DNA of 64,000 nt from Cherax quadricarinatus (taxonomy: Eukaryota > Arthropoda > Malacostraca > Decapoda > Parastacidae): positions 1,861,744 to 1,925,743 of the forward strand of contig NC_091378.1 of assembly GCF_038502225.1 (NCBI RefSeq), given 5' to 3'. The position numbers were made by a program, and so were the translations under genes. Each line of letters begins with the position of its first letter. Position 1 is the first letter of the stretch. This document shows positions 12,301 to 24,300 of the stretch, piece by piece. The notes below the pieces were generated by a model. It was not told where the DNA came from. It saw only the letters and a program-made list of their open reading frames with translations, and did no database searches.

Positions 12301-15300
12301 AAATGTGGCTTTTATTTTTTCCAGTTGTCTCGTATATTTTTATGTATGTGTAAGAGAATTGTTCACTTTGCTGGCACAAACATCACTTGTTTTCTGTCAT
12401 GTTAGAGACCATAGCTATACCATAAATTGATATGTTGATAAAACTATTTATTCCTCTTCTAAACATTCCTAGGTATTATGAAGCTTACTCTCCATTTTGT
12501 TTCTGTTCCAAGTAGTACATTATCAAATACTCAGACCTGATTTTGACTTTCTCTTCACTTGACCTGTTTTCAATTATTTTCCTCACCTCTTCATATGACC
12601 TTTCTTTCATGATCTGATAATTATCCATTATGGACTGAAACATTTTCTTTAATATTCATGTTTGCTGATTATATCTTGTTGCATTTCCTTACCTCATACC
12701 AAAAATTAAATATCCATTTACATTTTGAAGCACACATTATTACTCCTCCTCAGTGATATGATACAAAAATATTTTGTCAAAAGAAAGTCAAATGAATAAC
12801 TGAAATTTGCATTTCACTTTTGCTATCTTTCAGGCTTGCCACCATTACCATCAGCACCAGGATTCCTCACAGGAGCAGGCTATCATTTCAGTAATGTGGG
12901 CTCGCCTCTTATCGGAGGACTGCGCGTTCCTGGCTCCTCGCTATTACATCTAGGCCAGGCTGGGACCCTGCTTCATTCTGCAGCCATTCTTGCAGACAAG
13001 CTTAAGCTTTCAGAAGTTCTTCAAGGTTGGACACTCTTGTTTCAATGCAAGTCAGGAAATTTGTCGACTTTTTGTTTATACTGTACACTATCTTCGTTTG
13101 GTTTAATATACTGTACTTAGAATCTTTCCTATTATTCCTTGCTCATAGCAAATATCTGTTTGCAGCATTATTGCCTTCTTTCCCTAGTCATCCTTGATAA
13201 TGTTGAAGGGCTCTTGATTTAAAGAAGTGGAGCTAGTCTTTTCTTTGTTGAATCAGATCTGATTAGCCTGTAATTCCCAGGTGATGTATGACAATACAGA
13301 TTTAGTGCTAAGAATAATATAAAGCATAAGTAATACATGAAAACAGAATTAGAGTATGCTTGTGTATAATGAGAAATGTACGTATATAATACCTGGTGTA
13401 TACCTGGAGGGTGTTCTAGGGGTCAGTGCCTCCCGGCCCATTCCATTACCAGGCCTCACAGTAGATAAGTGCCTGATCAACCAGACTTATGGCTGGTTGC
13501 ACATAAACCAACGTATAAGTTGGCTATTAGCCCATTAACCGTGACAGGTCCTGCATTTTGAATATTCATATGAGTGGCAAAATTAAAAAAAAATCTTATA
13601 GTTTGAAAGAGTCAGTTTTTCTAAGTAGACCTTTGAAAACAAAAATGAAATCAGAAGAAAACTTATGATTTTATGGTGTGTTGAAGTTGGCAAAAATTTC
13701 ACTCATTGGCAATAGTGGGATGAATGTGCATAGTGGCATATATGCTTTACAATTTATTGGTGCCAGATTATAATTGTTTTTCATTTTTTATTAACTGATC
13801 CTACATACACTAGTTTATTAATGTGTTTTAGCACTCAAACATGGGGATATATTGTTGAAATGAATAAATATTAAGCATATTTATAGGTCATACACAGTTT
13901 GGTTCAATTTGTATACTATATATGTTGCTCACACTTAGAGTTAATTGCTTCTGTATGAAGTGATTAGCTGCCTTATAGAGGGGTGATAATTAGATAATGG
14001 GCTTTAACTGCACTTACAATTTTGTCTAGAAAAGTAGCTCCTTTACAATCATGTTTTACATCTAAGACACACAGCTGATATAGTGGCCTTTAATCTTAAC
14101 ATTTCAGATGCAAGTATAGACCTTGAGGCTCGTGATCAATGGGGGCGTGTTGCCCTTATGTATGCAGTAATGGGCAACCATCAGGAAGCTGTAGAAACAC
14201 TTCTCCGGGCTGGAGCAAGACCTGATGCCACTGACTCGCATAATCGCACTCCATTACACTTTGCTGCTTATAAAGTAGGAAAGGTTGAAGGGAGGGGGCA
14301 ATGGGGGTTTTGTATATGATGAGCTTAGACATCCAACAGGTGTGTGTGAGCATGTTAGATAGGAGTGAATGTTGGAAAGTGGTTTTTATGGCTTGATGTG
14401 CTGTTGGAGTGTGAGCAAAATAACATTTATGAAAGGATTCAGGGAAATTGATTAGCCAGACTTGAGTCCTGGAGGTGGGAAGTACAGTCACTGTCTCTGA
14501 AGGAGAGATGGATATTGCAGTTTGGAGGGGCATCTGAACTGTAATGTTGGCCCACCCCTGGCAAGAGTGTGATGGAATGAGCAAGGGTGAAAGTGTTTCT
14601 TCTTTTTTGAGTCACCCTACCTTGGTGGGAAAGGGCCAGTGTGTTAAAAAGAAAAAATTAAGTTTTCTTGAATTATGACTGCGTTAAGCCCTCAGTTTGA
14701 GTTGGGAATGCATTACTGTACTAGGAAACTGAATGGAGTTATTTTCATGCAGTCATAAGCATTATGTTTCACCATCATTACAGTTGTGAATAGTTACCAG
14801 TGATGAATGCAGTCAGTCATGCACTCATCAACACTGTACTCATACAGACTAACCAACAATTTTCTCATACATTCTCATCAGTATTACTATCTGTAGATCA
14901 CCCTGCCTTAGTAAGTAATGACTGATAACTTAGCAGTAAATAAATACACATGTACACTGCTGCATCTAGTACAGTTCAGGTAAAACAAACCTTAATAAAC
15001 ATCTAGAATACACAAGTTAGAAGTGAGAAAAAGGATTAGTACACATTGGGTTTGAATGGTGTGTGGATGAGATTGAGATAATTAGTAGTTAGTCTAGTTT
15101 TATTCTTGTCAGATGAATGATCAATAAATGAGATTGAGATAATTAGTAGTTAGTCTAGTTTTATTCTTGTCAGATGAATGATCAATAAATGAGATTGAGA
15201 TAATTAGTAGTTAGTCTAGTTTTATTCTTGTCAGATGAATGATCAATAAAGTTGAACTCGTATCATGCTTGTCAGATGAATTGTGAATGAAGTTGAACTT

Positions 15301-18300
15301 GTGTACAGGAAGTCTCTTACTCTAGAGGTGCCCTGAATTATGCATTCACACTTACAAATGAGGCATCAAGGGACCAGTTCAGTGTTTACAACTGCTGAAC
15401 CAAAATATGAACACACGTAAAACTAACCAATTCTTTGTTTTCTATACAATCAACCTGTTTATAAATTTAAAAAAACAAAAACAAAAATGCAACTTGTTTA
15501 TAAACTGAGGATTTTCTGTATAAATTTTAAGTAAACAGATAATACTGATGTAAATGGTAAAAAGCTAGGATTACGTAATTACAGTAATTATTTGTTTTAT
15601 AGAGGGATGAGAATACAGAAAATGTTATCTATTTCAAATCAGATTTTACTCAAGTAATGAGAGAAAGAAGTTGAAAATAAGAAACTTGCCCAGTCATGAG
15701 GTCATTCAAAAATTCTAACAGTGCTGTATGACCCTTGTGGGTTTAGTGCTTAATCGTGATTATAATAATTAAAAAAAATCATAAATGATTTTAATTCATA
15801 TAGGGACATCTGGGTTGCATCAAGGCCATTCTGCATGCAGTTGAGAGCAAAGGAATAACTAACTGTGAAGGTCAGGGTGGTGTTTGGCTGGCTCAGGATG
15901 TGAAAGGTGTGACACCGCTACATCATGCAGCCATACATAGTAATAGCAAGTGTCTACAAGTCCTGCTCAAGTATGCAGCACCTGGAACACTGGATACAGA
16001 GGACCACAAGAAGGTATGTATTTCACGACATCACTGGATATTAACCCGTAAACGGTCCAAACGTATATATACGTTTTTTCAACATTTGAAAGTATGTAAA
16101 AAAAGTAGATCTTCTTTTTGTTTTTTTACATTTGAAAATGTGTAAAAAAACTTTGATCTACTCTTTTTTTATTATATTTGAAAATATGTAAAAAAACGTA
16201 AATCTACTTTTGTAGCACTACACATGTGAACGTAGATCTGCTTGGACTGTTTACGGGTCATTGATGAGAATGTTTTAACTCTCATTATTTCTGGCAGTGT
16301 TGCTCTGAAGCAGGGGTCCAGACCCCTGATCTGAGAATTGCTTTTAGGGTCCAGGAATTAAAAAAAAAAAAATTTTTTTTGCTTATGAAATTTTGCCCAC
16401 TTTGGGTTCTATTTTTGGCCAGTTCCATTGTTTCAGTTGACCAAGCTCATAGCTGTTTCACTAGTATTCATTCCATTCTGTTGATTGAGTACAAGAAACT
16501 GCCAATTTAGCTATTTCATCTACCCAGTAGAGGGATCAGTAATCTGTAAGTTGACAAGTTTCACACAAAATTCTGGACTCGAGTCCAGAATTAACAATGT
16601 AGATATTCCTTGCACTTAACATTTCCTCTGTTCATTAGTTATATCCCAAGGCCTCTCCTATATTACACTTGCTTTCCATTTTGAATTTTTATTCCCACAA
16701 AGATTTTTATTCACAAAAGATTTACCAGTATGCAGACTAGTGCATTACTGTAATTATTGTATAAATAATGTCAGCGCATTTGTGAATGAATTAATACTGA
16801 CTAGTTGGAAGCATGTTGGACGAGTGACATAATTTGTGTCCTCTGGAATATTGGCAAAAATTGAACATTTCTGCTAATTTGAGCTCAGTTTCAAACTACT
16901 TTCAGTCCTGAAACCAATAAAAAATTATCTCTATATCTGTGATATATCATCCATTCTGTCAAATGATATCAAGAAACCGAGAATGCAGCCATAAAAACCG
17001 TCCAAAAATACACCACAAAGTCACTATTTGGAACCAAATTCATGGTTACAGTTTTTTCTCATCATGCACTGTGGGGGGCAGAATTTTTTTTACAAGGTAC
17101 ACACTCACTGTATAGACCCAGTCTCTCATATCTAGGCCCAAATTTACTGCTCTCTGCTTATCTGAGTGAACTGAACTCAAACCCATAGTACTACGGCACA
17201 GACCTCGAAAGGGTTAAAGAAAGATTTGCCCTGGAAAATACTGTATATTTTTTTTAACACACTGGCCATCTCCCACCAAGGCAGGGTGACTCAAAAAACA
17301 ACAACACTTTCATCATCATTTATCCACTCATTGTCTTTGTCAGAGGTATGCAGATACACCAGTTCAGATGTCCTTCCAAACAGCATATATTTCTAACCAC
17401 TCCTTTAGACTACAGGACTCAAGTCTGGTTAACCGGTTTCCCTGAATACCTTCATAACGTGTTACCATGCTCACACTATTAATTTTTTCTAGCAAAATTT
17501 CTTAACTATGAAATATTGATCTTTGTTGAAAGATAAATACAGTAAATGACAAACTGAGTAGTACACTATAATACTGAAATGTATTAAGATATTACTGTGA
17601 TATCCTTGCTCTTTTCAAAGTTTACTTTTAATTTCCTTCTGTGATATACCCTCCCAAATCACTCCACCAACTTTTTCAGCCTCTCTTCAGAATCTCCCAA
17701 AAGAAATGTCATTGGCAAAGAAAAGCTGTAACAATTCCCACTTTGTGTCAAACTCATTATCTTTCAGTCCCACACCTTTATACAAACTTGTATATGGAAA
17801 CAGGTCAGTGTCATCTTTCACATAGTTCTTACAGGTGAATATAAAAAAACTGACTGTCATGGCCTCTATTCACAACAATTTGTCTTAGCACTTTTTTTTT
17901 AACTCATCGGCCGTCTCCTGCCAAGTAAGAGTGGCTAAAAGAAGAAAACACATTCACCTTTATTCATTCAGTGGCTGTACATGTTATTTTGTATTTTTTT
18001 TTTCAGTTTTCCTTGTTCTTACATTTTATGGTCAAAAACTGTTCTCTCTGTTATATAGTATTCTTCTTTCAACAAACTGGCCGTATCCCACCGAGGTGGG
18101 GCGGCCCGAAAAGAAAAACAAAAGTTTCTCTTTTTAACTTTAGTAATGTATACAGGAGAAGGGGTTACTATCCCCTTGGTCCCAGCATGTTAGTCACCTC
18201 TTACAACACACATATATTATTGCATATTTTAATTTATACACAGTAATAGAAGTCTAGGAAAATGTGATTTGCTTTACAAATGATTTTTCAAGATGAAATT

Positions 18301-21300
18301 AGTTGAAATAAGAAAAAAACTGTAGTATCAGCACCCCTCTGCTAAGACAGTGATGGAGTGATAGTTTACCTGGAGTTTACCTAGAGAGAGTTCCGGGGGG
18401 TCAACACCCTCACGGCCCGGTCTGTGACCAGGTGAATTTTTTTTTTTTTTGTGGGGGTCACCCAACCTCAGTGGGAAACAGCTGGTTTGTTAAAAAAAAA
18501 TGAGAAACACAAAGTAATACTTATTACTTCTTATTCTTCAAGCAAGAAGGACTAAGCATGAATATGGTAAAAGAAAATATTAATATGATAGTTTTTAATT
18601 ATGCTGTATGGTTTTTGTAATATTCTTGCTTGTATACTGTATGAAGATATTTTTTTTTTTTATCAGAGGACTCCCCTTTTGTGGGCAGCAGCATATGGAT
18701 CAGAAGAAAATGTACGTCTTCTAATAAAGCACGGAGCTAACAATCTTATGCCTGATCAAGAAGGCAAAACACCTCTGCATTGGGCAGCTATGAGTAAGGC
18801 TGAGGGTGCTAAATACTGTGTAAGAACTCTGATTGCTGCAGCTCCCTCCAGTATCAACTGGCAAGATTTTGATGGTATAACAGCATTGCATTTAGCTGTT
18901 GCTGAGGCAAGAGAGGATACTGTGGATGGAATTTTAGGTGTGCAGAGGTGTAATGTTGACTTGACTGACAACCATTTTCGAACAGCTCTTCATTGGGCTT
19001 GCAGCAGGTTAGAATCTTTGCAGTTTCTTAATCACAGAGAACTTATAAGTTGATATAATGACAGTTTTATTTTGTATTTAGTATTAACATACTGCTAGAG
19101 ACAGAGCCAAAATTATGCTGTAAACAGTGCCAGCACTCTGAAGGAGGGCTGTTAATGTTGCAGTTTTATAATTGTAGTGTAAGCATGCCTCTGGCAAGAC
19201 AGTGATGGAGTGAATGATGAAAGTTTTTCTTTTACGGGCCACCCTGCCTTGGTGGGAAACAGCAAATGTGTTAATAAAAAATAATAATAAAAAATTAATA
19301 TAATAGTAAAAGGATATCCTGTAGGTATATTTATTATTATTATTATTATTATTATAGTCATGGGTACCATTAACCCTTAAACTGTCCAAACAGATCTACG
19401 TTCACATGCGTAGTGATCCAAAAGTAGATCTACGTTTTTATACATATTTTCATATATAACAAAAACAAATGTAGATCAAAGTTTTTTACACGTTTTCAAA
19501 TGTAAAAAAAAAAAAAAAAAGATCTCCATTTTTTTACATACTTCCAAATGTTGAAAAAACGTAGATCTACGTTTGGACAGTTTAAGGGTTAAATCCATAA
19601 GGGTCATGCAGCATCTAAGAAATGTGAAGTAGTTAGGTTTGATCTTAGGAAGGGGAGGGTGTTTCCAAGTCCTTGGATCAAGAGTCCTTCATCAGCATAA
19701 AGGTACTGCCCTCCCTCCCCTTGAAGTATGAAAAAATGCTGGTAGATAATTTGAAATTTGAGTTGCAGATTGCCACTTCACTGTGCTAGCTACTGTGCCA
19801 CAGAGAACAAAAAGAATACTCCAACAAGGAAATCTGTATCTGTCAGGGTTACCCACACCTTTGACTCAATCACAAATTTTTAAAGGGATTCCCCCCCTTC
19901 CCCAGATTCAATTAGCAGCTTGTGGGAATATTTGGTTCGTGTTCCTTCTGTTTCACTGTCATTGTACTGAGAAATTAATTGTGAATGAATGTAAATTTTT
20001 TTTTTTATGTGATCAGGATTCAAAGCTGCATCCTAGCCATCCTGAGATTGTCAACCTGGCATGCTACCCACTCTGTCACAGGGGGTAAAAGGTAGCCAAG
20101 GCCAGGAAACCTGGACTGGTTGATGATAGCCATATACATACCTTGTACAGTAGAAACCACCGTATCCACTGATTCGGTATCCACAGTTTCAGTTATCCAT
20201 TGTTTACTGTGGCCCAAAAATTCCTCTTAATTTTACATAATAGCCCCAGAGTGCAAAAGTAGAAAAGCTGGCAGTTCTTCAGAGCCTAAGAGAAACTGTG
20301 AAATGCTTCCCATCAGTAAAAAAAAGTGATAATTCTCCACTTATTGTACATAATTTATCAATTAAACTTTATAATAGGTATGTATAGGACTTATATACAG
20401 TGGAACCTCTACTTACGAGTGCATCCATGTGCGAGTTTCTCCAGATACAAGCAGTCACTCAGTTGGTTTTTTGCTTCCAGACTCAAGCAAAATTTCCAGA
20501 TGCGAGCGGGCCTCAACGGAGGTTCCTTGACACTGGTGAGGGGCTCTTGCTCTTGATCTAGGGAACTGGATCTCAGTTGTTTGTTGGGCTATCTTATTGA
20601 AACGTGGACAATGTATGATGGAAAGATGCTTCTTAACGTACACCAAAAATGAAAGAAATTGGACCATAAATAACAGAGTTCACTTCTCAGCCATTAGCCG
20701 CCCATTTGCGTTATTTTCAAATGTTGTTTTTTTGTCTCATTTGATAGAATGGAAGATATGTTACAGAAATAGATATGATTTTGATTGGTTTCACAACAAA
20801 AAGTACCTTGAAATTGAGCTCAAAGTAGGAGAAATGTTCAGTTCTTTGGCGATGTTCAAGAGTAAACAAATGTCCATGGGGAAGTGGAACAGAATTCTTC
20901 CTCCATAAGCCATGCGTGTTGTAAGAGGCGACTAAAATGCCAGGAGCAAGAGGCTAGTAACCCCTTCTCCTGTATATATTACTGAATGTAAAGGGAGAAA
21001 CTTTCGTTTTTCCTTTTGGGCCACCCCGCCTTGGTGGGATACGGCTGGTGTGTTGAAAGAAAGAATAATAATAAAAATAATAATAATAATAATACATATA
21101 ATAATAATAGTACACCTACCATGTGACTTACGACCTGCTTGACTTACGACCATTCGACTTACGACCGTGTTTTTTATGCCAAATTTCTGGGAAATAAACA
21201 AATATTTGTGTTGTACACAATGTTTATCCTAAACCTTACAGTATGAAATACAGTACTAACAAAATAAAAAGTAAAGTAAAACATAAAATACCAAAATAAA

Positions 21301-24300
21301 AATAAAGTCATTACAAAAATGTTTTGTTGATATTCAGTAGTAAAGTTCGACTTAGGACCATTTCAACTTATGACCGGTTTCTTGGAACCGAACTCGGTCG
21401 TAAGTCAGATGGTAGGTGTATATAATATTAATAATAATAATTTTATTAAATAATTGCACCAACCACTCCAAAACTATATCCCCACCTGCTTTTAACATTT
21501 CTATCTTTATCCCATCAAAAAAACCATACCCCCGGCCGGGATTGAACCCGCGGTCATAGAGTCTCAAAACTCCAGCCCGTTGCGCTAGCCACTAGACCAG
21601 CTAGCCACAATAAGATTCATCCAACTAGGTATATTTCTACACCATAGGAAAGTTAGCACAGGCACCTCTGTGACCACAAATGCAAGTTTTTACAGACGAA
21701 TCTCCAGCTAGCGTGGCCGTGACGAACTCTAGCTCAAGTCCCTTCACTGCCGTCAACATGACTTAAGAAATCGTAATGACACGATTGCAAATAAACCATA
21801 CCCCCGGCCGGGATTGAACCCGCGGTCATAGAGTCTCAAAACTCCAGCCCGTCGCGCTAGCCACTAGACCAGCTAGCCACAATAAGATTCATCCAACTAG
21901 GTATATTTCTACACCTATGGTGTAGAAATATACCTAGTTGGATGAATCTTATTGTGGCTGGCTGGTCTAGTGGCTAGCGCGACGGGCTGGAGTTTTGAGA
22001 CTCTATGACCGCGGGTTCAATCCCGGCCGGGGGTATGGTTTATTTGCAATCGTGTCATTACGATTTCTTAAGTCATGTTTATCCCATCAATCCCGGCTGC
22101 CTTACCCCCTTTCATTTTACCTACTGCCTCACGAACTTCCCCCACACTCACAACTGGCTCTTCCTCACTCCTACAAGATGTTGTTCCTCCTTGCCCTATA
22201 CACGAAATCACAGCTTCCCTATCTTCATCAACATTTAACAATTCCTCAAAATATTCCCTCCATCTTCCCAATACCTCTAACTCTCCATTTAATAACTCTC
22301 CTCTCCTATTTTTAACTGACAAATCCATTTGTTCTCTAGGCTTTCTTAACTTGTTAATCTCACTCCAAAACTTTTTCTTATTTTCAACAAAATTTGTTGA
22401 TAACATCTCACCCACTCTCTCATTTGCTCTCTTTTTACATTGCTTCACCACTCTCTTAACCTCTCTCTTTTTCTCCATATACTCTTCCCTCCTTGCATCA
22501 CTTCTACTTTGTAAAAACTTCTCATATGCTAACTTTTTCTCCCTTACTACTCTCTTCACATCATCATTCCACCAATCGCTCCTCTTCCCTCCCGCACCCA
22601 CTTTCCTGTAACCACAAACTTCTGCTGAACACTCCAACACTACATTTTTAAACCTACCCCATTCCTCTTCGACCCCATTGCCTATGCTCTCATTAGCCCA
22701 TCTATCCTCCAATAGCTGTTTATATCTTACCCTAACTGCCTCCTCTTTTAGTTTATAAACCTTCACCTCTCTCTTCCCTGATGCTTCTATTCTCCTTGTA
22801 TCCCATCTACCTTTTACTCTCAGTGTAGCTACAACTAGAAAGTGATCTGATATATCTGTGGCCCTTCTATAAACATGTACATCCTGAAGTCTACTCAACA
22901 GTCTTTTATCTACCAATACATAATCCAACAAACTACTGTCATTTCTCCCTACATCATATCTTGTATACTTATCCTCTTTTTCTTAAAATATGTATTACCT
23001 ATAACTAAACCCCTTTCTATACAAAGTTCAATCAAAGGGCTCCCATTATCATTTACACCTGGTACCCCAAACTTACCTACCACACCCTCTCTAAAAGTTT
23101 CTCCTACTTTAGCATTCAGGTCCCCTACCACAATTACTCTCTCACTTGGTTCAAAGGCTCCTATACATTCACTTAACATCTCCCAAAATCTCTCTCTCTC
23201 CTCTGCATTCCTCTCTTCTACAGGTGCATACACGCTTATTATGGTTGGTGCAATTATTTAATAAATGTATGGAAGAGGGTAAGGTACCTAGGGATTGGCA
23301 GAGAGCATGCATAGTTTCTTTGTATAAAGGCAAAGGGGATAAAAGAGAGTGCAAAAATTATAGGGGGATAAGTCTGTTGAGTATACCTGGCAAAGTGTAT
23401 GGTAGAGTTATTATTGAAAGAATTAAGAGTAAGACTGAGAATAGGATAGCAGATGAACAAGGAGGCTTTAGGAAAGGTAGGGGGTGTGTGGACCAGGTGT
23501 TTACAGTGAAACATATAAGTGAACAGTATTTAGATAAGGCTAAAGAGGTCTTTGTGGCATTTATGGATTTGGAAAAGGCGTATGACAGGGTGGATAGGGG
23601 GGCATTGTGGCAGATGTTGCAGGTGTATGGTGTAGGAGGTAGGTTACTAAAAGCAGTGAAGAGTTTTTACGAGGATAGTGAGGCTCAAGTTAGAGTATGT
23701 AGGAAAGAGGGAAATTATTTCCCAGTAAAAGTAGGCCTTAGACAAGGATGTGTGATGTCACCGTGGTTGTTTAAAATATTTATAGATGGGGTTGTAAGAG
23801 AAGTAAATGCGAGGGTCTTGGCAAGAGGCGTGGAGTTAAAAGATAAAGAATCACACATAAAGTGGGAGTTGTCACAGTTGCTCTTTGCTGATGACACTGT
23901 GCTCTTGGGAGATTCTGAAGAGAAGTTGCAGAGATTGGTGGATGAATTTGGTAGGGTGTGCAAAAGAAGAAAATTGAAAGTGAGTACAGGAAAGAGTAAG
24001 GTTATGAGGATAGCAAAAAGATTAGGTGATGAAAGATTGGATATCAGATTGGAGGGAGAGAGTATGGAGGAGGTGAATGTATTCAGATATTTGGGAGTGG
24101 ACGTGTCAGCGGGTGGGTCTATGAAAGATGAGGTGAATCATAGAATTGATGAGGGGAAAAGGGTGAGTGGTGCACTTAGGAGTCTGTGGAGACAAAGAAC
24201 TTTGTCCTTGGAGGCAAAAGGGGAATGTATGAGAGTATAGTTTTGCCAACGCCTTTATATGGGTGTGAAGCATGGGTGATGAATGTTGCAGCGAGGAGAA

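Noticed and set aside
12834..12960. Alternative reading of exon 4 in the frame directly following exon 2
   Set aside because: That frame meets a stop codon before the ankyrin repeat. Exon 3 (7494-7614) supplies the needed phase shift instead.
15069..15251. CRISPR-like array
   Set aside because: The units are contiguous without variable spacers, and the sequence is from an animal nucleus.
21961..22045. Possible tRNA gene (A and B boxes)
   Set aside because: It lies in repeated SINE units with tails and a target duplication, and the cloverleaf is not convincing. It is a tRNA-derived SINE head.
22875..23261. Plus-strand frame of 128 codons
   Set aside because: Antisense of the inverted RTE endonuclease segment.
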